64,000 nt of DNA from Parahoeflea olei (GTDB lineage: Bacteria; Pseudomonadota; Alphaproteobacteria; Rhizobiales; Rhizobiaceae): the NCBI RefSeq assembly GCF_001703635.1, contig NZ_LQZT01000042.1:62001-126000 (forward strand), in the 5' to 3' direction. Below, piece by piece: positions 17,097 to 24,923 of this stretch. A program made the position numbers and the translations under genes. The notes under the pieces were generated by a model. That model was not told the origin of the DNA and ran no database searches. It saw nothing but the letters and a program-made list of their open reading frames with translations. Numbering within the stretch: position 1 is the stretch's first letter; every line of letters begins with the position of its first letter.

Positions 17097-19403
17097 TCAA
17101 CCGGTCGCCGACAGCGTCATTTCGGAGCTGAGCGCCTGGCCGCGCGAGGCGGTGACCACCGCATCGACGTCGAGGATCAGCGCCACCCGGCCGTCGCCGA
17201 GAATGGTTGCGGCGGCAATGCCCGGAACATTGGTGTAGTTGGCTTCCAGGCTCTTGATGACCACCTGGCGCTGGCCCTGGATCGCATCGACCATGAGCGC
17301 GCGCTGGCCGCCGCCTTCCGATTCCACCAGCAACGCCACGCCGTCGATCGGATTGGCGAGATCGGGGCGGAAGTTGAGGATGTGGCCGACATCGACCAGC
17401 GGGCAGAAGGTGTCGCGGATGGCGATCAGGCGCTGCGACGGGCCGAAGGCATGGATGTCGGCCTTCTCCGGCTGCAGCGTCTCGACGATGGCGGTCAGCG
17501 GCACCACCAGGGTCTGGTTGGCGACGGTCACCACCATGCCGTCGAGCACGGCGAGCGTGAGCGGAAGGCTCATGGTGAAGACCGAGCCCTTGCCCGGCTT
17601 GGAGGCAATCGAGATGCGGCCCCCGAGCTGCTGGATCGAGCGCTTGACCACGTCCATGCCGACGCCGCGGCCGGAAATGTCGGAGAGCTTTTCCGCCGTC
17701 GAGAAGCCGGGATGGAAGATCAGGTTGTCGATCTCCTCGTCGCTCAGGTTCTGGTCGGGCGCGATCAGGCCGTTCTCGATGGCCTTGGCGCGGACGCGCT
17801 CGCGGTTGATGCCGGCGCCGTCGTCGGCGATCTCGATGACGATGCGGCCGGACCGGTGCTTGGCGGTCAGGCGCAGCACGCCTTCCGGGTTCTTGCCGAG
17901 CGCGGCGCGCTTTTCCGGGGTCTCCAGGCCGTGGTCGACCGCGTTGCGGATCATGTGCGTCAGCGGCTCGGCGAGCTTGTCGATGACGGTCTTGTCGACT
18001 TCGGTGTTTTCGCCCTCGGTGACCAGGCGCACGCTCTTGCCGGTCATGTCGGCGATTTCGCGGACGATGCGGCCCATGCGCTGGAACACCGGCTTGACCG
18101 GCTGGGCGCGGATGGCCATCACGCTGTCCTGGATTTCGCGCGTGAGTTGCTGCAGTTCCTCAAGGCCGAGATTGATCGCCGAGGAGCCGCCGGTCTCGTT
18201 CTCGACAACGCTTTGCGCGAGCATCGCCTGGTTGATGACGAGCTCGCCCACCAGGTTGATGAGGCGGTCGACGCGGTCGAGATCGACGCGGATGGTCTGC
18301 GGCGCGGCGGGAACGGCGGCAACCGCCGCTTCCTTCTTTTCGGCCTCGGCCGCGATCGCCTTTTCGGCGCGCGGCAGGTTGGGCGCGGCCATCGGCGCTT
18401 CCGCCGCTGCGGCAGGCTCCTGCACGGCCGCTGCCGGCTTGGCGAGTTCGACCACATTGGAGGGCGTCGCCTCTTCGGCGGGCACGGCCGGCTCTTCGTC
18501 GAGCATCGACAGATCGAACGGCACCGGCGCCATCGGCAGGTCCTCGCCCGAGTCCGAGTGCACGCTGAAGAGCTCCTCGTCCGCGCCGGGCGTAACCTCG
18601 ATCAGGCAATCCCATTCGGCGAATTCGAACACATGGCGGATCGCCTCCTCGTCCTTGTCGGTCTCGACCCGGATCAGCCAGGAGAAATAGGCCCCTTCCG
18701 GATCGAGCTGGTCGATGGCCGGCAGGTCTTCGGTCTCGCAGATGACCTGGAGATCGCCGACGCGGGCGAGATCGCGCAGCAGCAGGACCGCTTCGTTGCC
18801 CTTGGCATAGAGGTCGGAGCGCGGCTTGAAGCGCACGGTGAACACCGAGCGTCCGTCAGCGTCCTGCTGGGGTGGCTCGGCCGCGGCGTCCTCGTCATCG
18901 AACCCTTCGAAGCTGAAGGGAACCGGCTGGAAGCCGCTTTCGTCGGTCGGTGCCGGCGCTGCCGCCGCAGGAGCCGCTGCAACCACCGGCTCGGCCGCAG
19001 GCGCGGACGCGGGCAATGGCGTGCCCTTGGCGAAGGCGTCGAGTTCCTTGACCAGCGTCGAGGTGCGGGACGGGTCGACGCTGACGCCGTCGCGGGCGGC
19101 CGCGGTCAGGTCGGCGAGCACGTCGGCCGATTTCAGCATGACCTTGAGCAGTTCGGGCGTTGCCTGGATCTTGTTGGATCGAACGCAATCAAGGGTGGTC
19201 TCGAACACGTGCGCGAAGGCGACGAGATCGTCGAGCCCGAAGGCTCCGGCCCCGCCCTTGATCGAATGCACGGCGCGAAACACCGCATTGACCGTTTCCG
19301 GGTCGGTATCGCCGTCATTGATGCGGAGAAGACCGGATTCCAGTTCAGCAAGCTGTTCCTCGCATTCCTGGAAAAAGATGTCCTTGATTTCATTCATATC
19401 CAT
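17097..19403 (-). CDS. cheA: Chemotaxis histidine kinase CheA
   Basis: CheA autophosphorylates in response to receptors and passes phosphate to CheY and CheB. 768 residues: an Hpt domain with phospho-His46 (VHSIKGGAGAF), an Ala/Pro-rich linker (about 130-165 and 330-370), dimerisation domain, ATPase domain with N-box (MIRNAVDHGLETPEKR) and G-boxes (EIADDGAGI; SGRGVGMDVV), and a C-terminal CheW-like domain. A second ATG two codons in is an alternative start. Confidence 0.97.
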   Translation of the reverse strand: MDMNEIKDIFFQECEEQLAELESGLLRINDGDTDPETVNAVFRAVHSIKGGAGAFGLDDLVAFAHVFETTLDCVRSNKIQATPELLKVMLKSADVLADLTAAARDGVSVDPSRTSTLVKELDAFAKGTPLPASAPAAEPVVAAAPAAAAPAPTDESGFQPVPFSFEGFDDEDAAAEPPQQDADGRSVFTVRFKPRSDLYAKGNEAVLLLRDLARVGDLQVICETEDLPAIDQLDPEGAYFSWLIRVETDKDEEAIRHVFEFAEWDCLIEVTPGADEELFSVHSDSGEDLPMAPVPFDLSMLDEEPAVPAEEATPSNVVELAKPAAAVQEPAAAAEAPMAAPNLPRAEKAIAAEAEKKEAAVAAVPAAPQTIRVDLDRVDRLINLVGELVINQAMLAQSVVENETGGSSAINLGLEELQQLTREIQDSVMAIRAQPVKPVFQRMGRIVREIADMTGKSVRLVTEGENTEVDKTVIDKLAEPLTHMIRNAVDHGLETPEKRAALGKNPEGVLRLTAKHRSGRIVIEIADDGAGINRERVRAKAIENGLIAPDQNLSDEEIDNLIFHPGFSTAEKLSDISGRGVGMDVVKRSIQQLGGRISIASKPGKGSVFTMSLPLTLAVLDGMVVTVANQTLVVPLTAIVETLQPEKADIHAFGPSQRLIAIRDTFCPLVDVGHILNFRPDLANPIDGVALLVESEGGGQRALMVDAIQGQRQVVIKSLEANYTNVPGIAAATILGDGRVALILDVDAVVTASRGQALSSEMTLSATG

Positions 19404-19416
19404 GGGACAGATCCTG

Positions 19417-19782
19417 TCAGGCGGTTACACGCTCGATGGCAGCGATGAGCTTCGAAGGGTCGAACGGCTTGACGATCCAGCCCGTGGCGCCGGCTTCGCG
19501 GGCGCGGTTCTTCTTTTCGGCGTCGCTTTCGGTGGTCAGCACCAGGATCGGGATCGCGCGAAAGCGGTCGTTCTGGCGAACGCCCTCGATGAAGCCGAAA
19601 CCGTCGAGACGGGGCATGTTGATGTCGGTGACGATGACGTCGGGGTTGGATTCCTCGAGCACTTCGAGGCCTTCAACTCCGTCTTCGGCCTGAACCGTCT
19701 CGAAGCCCGCATTGGTGAGCGTCACCAGCAACATGTTGCGGATCGTTCGGGAGTCGTCGACCGTGAGAACCTTCTTTTTCAT
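19417..19782 (-). CDS. cheY1: Chemotaxis response regulator CheY1
   Basis: Single receiver domain of 121 residues. Acidic pair in LTVDDSRT, phospho-acceptor Asp53 in IVTDINMPRLDG, Thr in LVLTTESD, Lys in WIVKPFDP. In S. meliloti the first CheY acts as a phosphate sink for CheY2; that role is inferred here from position upstream of cheA. ATGA overlap with the STAS gene. Confidence 0.94.
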   Translation of the reverse strand: MKKKVLTVDDSRTIRNMLLVTLTNAGFETVQAEDGVEGLEVLEESNPDVIVTDINMPRLDGFGFIEGVRQNDRFRAIPILVLTTESDAEKKNRAREAGATGWIVKPFDPSKLIAAIERVTA

Positions 19783-20078
19783 TTCAGCATCTCCTTAGGA
19801 AGCAGGGCCTCTTCTGAAATTCCCAGCAACTGCAAAGTTTTGACATAGGATTCGGACGCGGTGCGGACCGCCAGGGTCCGGTCTTCCGAGCGCCAGCTCA
19901 ACACTGCGGCCAACAGGACCTGAACGCATTGTGCGCCCACCCTGGTGACTTCGGTCGCATCAAGATCGATGTCTTCTCCCTTGTGCGCGAGGACCTGCTC
20001 ATGCAGCCTGCTGGCCGCATTGAGATCCAGGATGTCTGGAAGCTTGAGAACTTTAGGTGGTGCTGTCATGGGCCTCAT
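19779..20078 (-). CDS. STAS-domain protein (chemotaxis operon)
   Basis: A 99-residue STAS-type protein (anti-sigma antagonist fold), second gene of the chemotaxis operon where rhizobia have orf2/cheS-like genes. Visible features are the STAS beta strand LPDILDLNAASRLHEQVL and DIDLDATEVTRVGAQCVQVL. The start at 20078 follows GAGGA by nine bases; 20069 and 20093 are other in-frame ATGs. Role: probably modulates CheA/CheY1 phosphate flow, as described for CheS in Sinorhizobium; inferred only. Confidence 0.8.
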   Translation of the reverse strand: MRPMTAPPKVLKLPDILDLNAASRLHEQVLAHKGEDIDLDATEVTRVGAQCVQVLLAAVLSWRSEDRTLAVRTASESYVKTLQLLGISEEALLPKEMLK

Positions 20079-20144
20079 GCCTGGTTTCCTCATTGGTAAA
20101 AGGGCTTGTGCCGTGTGCCGCCATCGGGTGCCTGCGCCGTGCCA

Positions 20145-21755
20145 TCACGCGGTCCTCCGCTGCAGCGGCGCGCGACCGGTATCGGCCGGAGCGGCCCGTC
20201 CCGTAAGCTCGACGCTTTGAAAGCCGGCATGACGGGCCTGGCGATACAGCCGGATCTGCTCGCCCAGTTCGGTGATGATGACGCGCAGGTCGGACTGGGC
20301 TTCCGCCGTACCCGCAAGCTGGCTGCAGCCGCTGGCCATCAGGCCCGCCGTGCGCTCCAGGTCCGACACCGAGCCGGCCAGCTCCGCCGCCCCGGCCTCG
20401 GCTTCCGCACCGACGCCGGCCACCGATTGCGAGATCCGGCCGACCTGCTCGACCAGTCCCGAAATCGCGGTGCGGGTCTGGCCCACCAGTTCGACGCCAC
20501 GCCCGACCTGCGACTTGGCGTCTGCGACGAGCTGCTTGATCTCGTTGGCCGCACCGGCCGAGCGCTGGGCCAGGGCACGCACCTCGGTGGCGACGACGGC
20601 AAAGCCGCGCCCCGCATCGCCGGCGCGCGCGGCCTCGATGCCGGCATTGAGCGCAAGAAGATTGGTCTGGAACGCGATCTCGTCGATCACCGAAATGATC
20701 TTGCCGATCTGCTCGGCGGACTGCTCGACCCCGGCCATGGCCCCGATCGCGGTCTCGACCACCCGGTCGCCGGATTCGGCGCTCTGGCGGGCTTCCGCGA
20801 TCAGCGTCTCGGCGGCGCGGGCGGTCTGGGCGGTGACGCGGATGCGCCCTGCGACAGAGGCCAGCACGTCATGTTCCCCGCTCAGCTCGACGCCGCGGCT
20901 TTCGATATCGGCCCGGACCCTTTCGAGATCGTCGCCGAGCCGCGCCGCAAGCGTTTCGGCCTCCGTCAGACGCGCCGCGGTGCCCGCGACCAGATCTTCC
21001 AGGCGGCTGACCGCGCGGTTGAAATTGTCCGCGACCTCGCGGTGCGGTTCGATGCTTTCCGGGGCGACGCGCACCGACAGGTCGCCTTCGGCCAGTTGCG
21101 CGAGCGCCCGGCCCAGGGTCGCCTCCACCAGGTCGCGCTCCTCGGCCAGTGCCTGATCGCCCTTGCGGGTCAGCGCCTTGGCCTGCTCGCCGATGCGGTG
21201 GGAGACCTGCATGTCGATGTCGATCAGCGCCGCCTTGACCACATCGACCAGGCGGTCGGCCAGAAGTTGCTGCTCCGAACGGCTTGCAAACAGCCCGAAC
21301 AGGCCGCCACGGCTTTCGGCGACCAGGCGCCGGATGACGCGCTCGAGAACCAGGGCATGGCCGCCGATCGACCAGCCGGCATCCAGGCCGATGCGCTGGC
21401 GCAGCTCCCCGAGAATGACGGAGCGATCGACATAGAGGCCGTCGAAGCGGCCATCGGACAGCAGCGACCAATGCGCCACTTCCAGATCCTGCAGGCGGTC
21501 GATCTGCCGGCTCGAGGAAAACAGGGAGGCGATTTCGGGGGTGTTCTGCAGGCGCTCGAAAAAGACCGCCAGCGCGGCCCGGGCTTCAGTCTCGATCATC
21601 GGCCGGATGCCGCGCAGGCGATCGCAGCCCTCGGCGTCAAATGCCGTCAGGTCAAGACGCGCGCGCAGGCCTGCGGCCGCAGCTTCATCCCTCACCCTTG
21701 CCTGACCGTGCCCCACGCTCTTACCCCAACCGGCGGCTGTTGCCGCGTCCTGCAT
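20145..21755 (-). CDS. icpA: Cytoplasmic globin-fold chemoreceptor (IcpA-like methyl-accepting protein)
   Basis: First gene of the chemotaxis operon, 536 residues and without membrane helices. Residues about 30-190 read as a globin-coupled-sensor fold (RFDGLYVDRS; LRQRIGLDAGWSIGG), followed by a HAMP-like segment and a receptor signalling domain with its hairpin tip at about 355-376 (IDEIAFQTNLLALNAGIEA). In heme-binding sensors the segment before RIGL has a His; here the aligned position is Arg119, so heme binding is doubtful. Rhizobial IcpA is reported to be needed for chemotaxis. Start by ATG with a weak ribosome site. Confidence 0.88.
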   Translation of the reverse strand: MQDAATAAGWGKSVGHGQARVRDEAAAAGLRARLDLTAFDAEGCDRLRGIRPMIETEARAALAVFFERLQNTPEIASLFSSSRQIDRLQDLEVAHWSLLSDGRFDGLYVDRSVILGELRQRIGLDAGWSIGGHALVLERVIRRLVAESRGGLFGLFASRSEQQLLADRLVDVVKAALIDIDMQVSHRIGEQAKALTRKGDQALAEERDLVEATLGRALAQLAEGDLSVRVAPESIEPHREVADNFNRAVSRLEDLVAGTAARLTEAETLAARLGDDLERVRADIESRGVELSGEHDVLASVAGRIRVTAQTARAAETLIAEARQSAESGDRVVETAIGAMAGVEQSAEQIGKIISVIDEIAFQTNLLALNAGIEAARAGDAGRGFAVVATEVRALAQRSAGAANEIKQLVADAKSQVGRGVELVGQTRTAISGLVEQVGRISQSVAGVGAEAEAGAAELAGSVSDLERTAGLMASGCSQLAGTAEAQSDLRVIITELGEQIRLYRQARHAGFQSVELTGRAAPADTGRAPLQRRTA

Positions 21756-22111
21756 TCAAGCCCGCTTTGCGACGATGATGACCTTCGCGCGTCATGCATG
21801 GCCGTCGCACGCATCGTCCGACGCCCGCTTAGCCGCAACGCCGCCTTGGCTCATGGAAATTGTCTGAATCCGGGCCTGGTTCCGGGACGGCGGAGCGGCG
21901 TCATGCCTTTGCGTGGCCGCTTTCGCGATGCCCGCAATCCGACGAGTGTGCAGATTTTTACGTGTTAATCCTTGCCTGAAGGTTAACACTTGAGGGCTAG
22001 TGTTAAGCACTTATTTGCGATGATGAAACGGGTCCGTACACCAGTTTCGCGCAAGTTGCGGCGGCTACTATACTGCGCATCGATGACAATGATGTCACCA
22101 GGAAACGAGCA
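21756..22111. promoter_or_regulatory. Upstream region of the chemotaxis operon, with a perfect palindrome
   Basis: No credible gene. It should contain the promoter of the icpA-che-fliF operon (left-reading). A perfect inverted repeat TTAACACT, eight-base spacer, AGTGTTAA occupies 21983-22006, with a further TGTTAA half at 21963-21968. The surroundings (21950-22030) are AT-richer than the coding DNA. It may be an operator, but lies about 230 bases from the icpA start. Confidence 0.4.
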
Positions 22112-22222
22112 ATGATTGTTCTAGGAATCGGCGCGGTCGCCATCGCAACAGCCACCCTCGCAAGCTTTTCCGTCCTCATGTGTTCCAATGGAACACACCT
22201 GCGCCAAACCCCCGTATTCTGA
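22112..22222 (+). CDS. Possible small membrane protein (36 residues)
   Basis: A short frame starting ATG with AGGA nine bases upstream, coding MIVLGIGAVAIATATLAS and ending in a polar tail. The first 23 residues would form one membrane helix. It stands alone between the che operon and the methyltransferase. Small size and lack of any comparison make it tentative; the 108 bases after it up to 22330 contain nothing I recognise. Confidence 0.25.
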   Translation: MIVLGIGAVAIATATLASFSVLMCSNGTHLRQTPVF

Positions 22223-22330
22223 GCGCTTTCGCCGCCCATTGCCGCTGACGCGAGCCGGCCGCTTCTGCGCGGCGCCGCGAAGAGGCGCGCCAGGTCGTTA
22301 ACCTTTGCGGGGCGCCTGCGGGGGCGGTCG

Positions 22331-22972
22331 TCAGCGGCCAAGCTCGAACACCCCGAACCTGTAGCTCGGGAGACGCGCCTCGGTTTCGATCTCGCGGTAT
22401 CTGCCGGAACGGCGGAAGTCGGCCACGATGTTGTTGAGCGCAATGACGCGGCAGCCCGGCGTGGCCCTGCGCGCCAAGCGCTCGGGAAAGGCGCTCGCGG
22501 TGCGGCCCAGGAACGGGTTGTTGAGATAGACATGCGTCACGCGCGTCAGATCGACCGCGTCGGCATCGGCTTCGACCACCCGCACCCGGTCCAGGCCGAG
22601 CCGCCTGGCCACGCGCGCGATATGGGCCGCACGCCGGCCGACAGCCTCGACGGCGATGAAGCCGCAGGGACACAAGGCCGCCCCGTAGAGCACGACCGCG
22701 CCGTATCCCGCGCCAATGTCGCAGAACACGCTGTGGGGCACGAGCCCCGCGCAGGCCAGGATTTCGCGCGTTTCCTCGAGCGTCGTGCCCTCATAGACAT
22801 AATTGGACACCCCATAAATTGCATGGAGGGCCGAAAGCTCGGTGAGCGACACCTCATCCATTTGGGGAAGCTCAATAATTCGGCTTATTTCGTCCGATAT
22901 TTTCTTTCCGGATTCTCCATTTTGGAATCGGACAACAAGTTGTGACAACAATTCACCTTGTGTGTATTTCAT
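22331..22972 (-). CDS. Class I SAM methyltransferase, Dot1-like
   Basis: 213 residues. The SAM-binding motif I is FCDIGAGYGAVVLYGA (about residues 85-100), motif II contains AVEAVGRRA, and the sequence YLNNPFLG (about 153-160) matches the NNPF-type motif IV of Dot1-like methyltransferases. The N-terminal 70 residues are helical and come from clearly AT-richer DNA than the rest. It is divergent from the peptide/radical-SAM pair across a 74-bp region, suggesting joint control. Substrate unknown; modification of the neighbouring peptide or a partner protein is an inference. Confidence 0.7.
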   Translation of the reverse strand: MKYTQGELLSQLVVRFQNGESGKKISDEISRIIELPQMDEVSLTELSALHAIYGVSNYVYEGTTLEETREILACAGLVPHSVFCDIGAGYGAVVLYGAALCPCGFIAVEAVGRRAAHIARVARRLGLDRVRVVEADADAVDLTRVTHVYLNNPFLGRTASAFPERLARRATPGCRVIALNNIVADFRRSGRYREIETEARLPSYRFGVFELGR

Positions 22973-23046
22973 TTCAGGATTACCATAGGTTGTTTTTCTC
23001 AGTAATGCGAAAAACTAAACAACAAATGCCTATGGAGGAAGGTATC
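22973..23046. promoter_or_regulatory. Divergent promoter/leader with nested inverted repeats
   Basis: Between the methyltransferase and the small peptide gene lies a nested pair of inverted repeats: outer CCATAGG (22983-22989) with CCTATGG (23029-23035), inner GTTTTTC (22992-22998) with GAAAAAC (23009-23015). The outer right arm ends inside the GGAGG ribosome site (23034-23038) of the peptide gene. It may be an operator or an RNA hairpin affecting translation. Confidence 0.5.
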
Positions 23047-23229
23047 ATGATCATCGTTGCATATGGAACTGCGATCGGGCAGGCGCTCGAAAACCCGAAG
23101 ACGACGCTGGAGGAACTCAAGGTGCTCCGCGACCACGCCGCCGCCATCCTTGAGGCCCAGGGCGACCTGAAGGGCGCGCTCAAGAAGCTCGAAAGCGAAA
23201 TCGCCACCCGCGAGCGCGGCCGCAAGTAA
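23047..23229 (+). CDS. DUF1843-type small peptide with GDL motif
   Basis: 60 residues, starting MIIVAYGTAIGQALENPK and containing the sequence AQGDLKGALKKLESEIA. This is the pattern of DUF1843 proteins, which have an (I/V)xYGxAI start and a GDL motif; I recall NCBI naming a radical SAM/SPASM family as GDL-motif-peptide associated. No cysteines. A strong GGAGG ribosome site is ten bases upstream. The next gene is a radical SAM/SPASM protein 46 bases downstream, so this is a candidate precursor or partner peptide. Confidence 0.8.
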   Translation: MIIVAYGTAIGQALENPKTTLEELKVLRDHAAAILEAQGDLKGALKKLESEIATRERGRK

Positions 23230-23275
23230 CGCTTCCGGCGCCATCCATCCCCGAGCCCCGACGCCTGGAGCGCCG

Positions 23276-24697
23276 ATGAAGCTTCCGCTCAGATACCGCA
23301 GGTCAGAGGATACCCGGCGCCACATGCCCGTGCATGTGGTCTGGGAAATCACGCTGGCCTGCAATCTGGCCTGCGGCCATTGCGGCTCGCGGGCCGGCGC
23401 GCGGCGCCCGGACGAACTGACGACGGCCGAGTGCTTCGACATCATCCGCCAGCTGCGTGAGGCGGGCACGCGCGAGATCACGCTGATCGGCGGCGAAGCC
23501 TATCTGCGCAAGGATTGGCTGGAAATCGCCGCCGAAATTTCCCGCTTGGGCATGTTGTGTGGTTTGCAGACCGGCGCGCGCGGGCTGACGAAGGCGCGCA
23601 TCGAGGCCGCCTATGACGCAGGCGTGCGCGCGATCGGCGTGTCGATCGACGGACCGCGCGACATCCACGACCGGTTGCGGGGCGTGGCGGGCAGCCACGA
23701 CCAGGCCATGCGCGCCATCGCCGACATTGCAGAGACGGGGATCCGGCCCGGCGTCAACACCCAGATCAACGCGCTGTCGGCGCCGCATCTGTGGGACATC
23801 TACCGCGCCATCCGCGATGCCGGCGCCAGATCCTGGCAGACCCAGCTCACGGTGGCGATGGGCAATGCCGTGGACAATGCCGAGATGTTGCTCCAGCCCC
23901 ATCTCATTGTCGACGTGGTCGAGGACCTCTACGCGATTTTCGAGGACGGGCTTCTGCATGATTTCCGGGTGCTGCCGGGCAACAGCATCGGCTATTTCGG
24001 CCGCCATGAGGCGCAGTGGCGCTCGATCACCGAAGCGGCCGAACCCTGGCAGGGCTGCACCGCCGGGGAAACCACGCTCGGGCTCGAGGCCGACGGCACC
24101 ATCAAGGGCTGCCCCTCGCTGACCCGGGAGAGCTATTCGGGCGGGAATTCGCGCACGGTGAGCATTGCCGAAGCGATCGGCAACCTGGCCGACCGCACCG
24201 TCCGGCGCGACGGCAATCCCGGCGGGGGCTTTTGCGCGACCTGCTATTATTACGATTTCTGCCAGGCCGGCTGCACCTGGGTGACCCATTCGCTGACCGG
24301 CAGGCGCGGTGACAATCCCTTCTGCGTCTACCGCGCCGGCAAGCTGCGCGACGCGGGCCTGCGCGAACGCATCGTCAAGACGGCGGAGGCGCCCGACACG
24401 CCCTTCGCAATCGGCAAATTCGACATCGTGCTCGAAACGCTGGACGGCAAGCCGGGTCCGGCGACCGTGGCCGATACCGCGCCGCGGTCGGTCGGGGCGA
24501 CCCATCTCGTGGTGTGCGAACAGTGCGGCCAATTCATCGCCAACACTGAGCCGGTCTGCGTCCACTGCCATGCGGAGCAGCGCGCCGCGGCCCGGTCCCG
24601 GCTCGAGCGGGTGCAGGACGTGCACAATCTGCTCGCCGAAATCGACAGCCACAGCCATGGCATCCATGCGCTCGTCGACGAGATCTCGGCCCGTTAA
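23276..24697 (+). CDS. Radical SAM/SPASM protein, probable GDL-peptide maturase
   Basis: 473 residues. The radical SAM cluster motif is C29-x3-C33-x2-C36 (ACNLACGHC), followed by the GGEAYLRKDW motif (residues about 75-85) that corresponds to the SAM-binding GGE. A SPASM-type Cys set follows (WQGCTAG; KGCPSL; GFCATCYYYDFCQAGC; PFC). The last 60 residues add a zinc-ribbon pair (CEQCG and CVHC) and a helical tail, unusual for the family. It is co-directional with the DUF1843 peptide, so peptide modification is the likely role. GGAG ribosome site before ATG. Confidence 0.85.
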   Translation: MKLPLRYRRSEDTRRHMPVHVVWEITLACNLACGHCGSRAGARRPDELTTAECFDIIRQLREAGTREITLIGGEAYLRKDWLEIAAEISRLGMLCGLQTGARGLTKARIEAAYDAGVRAIGVSIDGPRDIHDRLRGVAGSHDQAMRAIADIAETGIRPGVNTQINALSAPHLWDIYRAIRDAGARSWQTQLTVAMGNAVDNAEMLLQPHLIVDVVEDLYAIFEDGLLHDFRVLPGNSIGYFGRHEAQWRSITEAAEPWQGCTAGETTLGLEADGTIKGCPSLTRESYSGGNSRTVSIAEAIGNLADRTVRRDGNPGGGFCATCYYYDFCQAGCTWVTHSLTGRRGDNPFCVYRAGKLRDAGLRERIVKTAEAPDTPFAIGKFDIVLETLDGKPGPATVADTAPRSVGATHLVVCEQCGQFIANTEPVCVHCHAEQRAAARSRLERVQDVHNLLAEIDSHSHGIHALVDEISAR

Positions 24698-24923
24698 GAC
24701 AAGCCCGCACAGGCCGGAGCCGGCTTTCGGACCGGGCCGAACGGGAATCGAAAGCCCAAGTCACCATGCAGGCATGAGATCGCGCGCAGGATGCGTGCCT
24801 CGGCAGCTGCCGCTGCGCGGTGAACCGGCCCTGCCTCCCCGAACACTGGCGGCAGGGGTGCTGCGCGCGGGTCAGTTCTGCATGAAAGCCCGGGCGGCAT
24901 AAGGTCCGGGACGGCTCGGCCGC

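Noticed and set aside
16620..19448. 942-residue open frame on the + strand across cheA
   Set aside because: It is the opposite-strand shadow of cheA, which is well supported by domains; the frame has repetitive charged composition typical of high-GC antisense frames.
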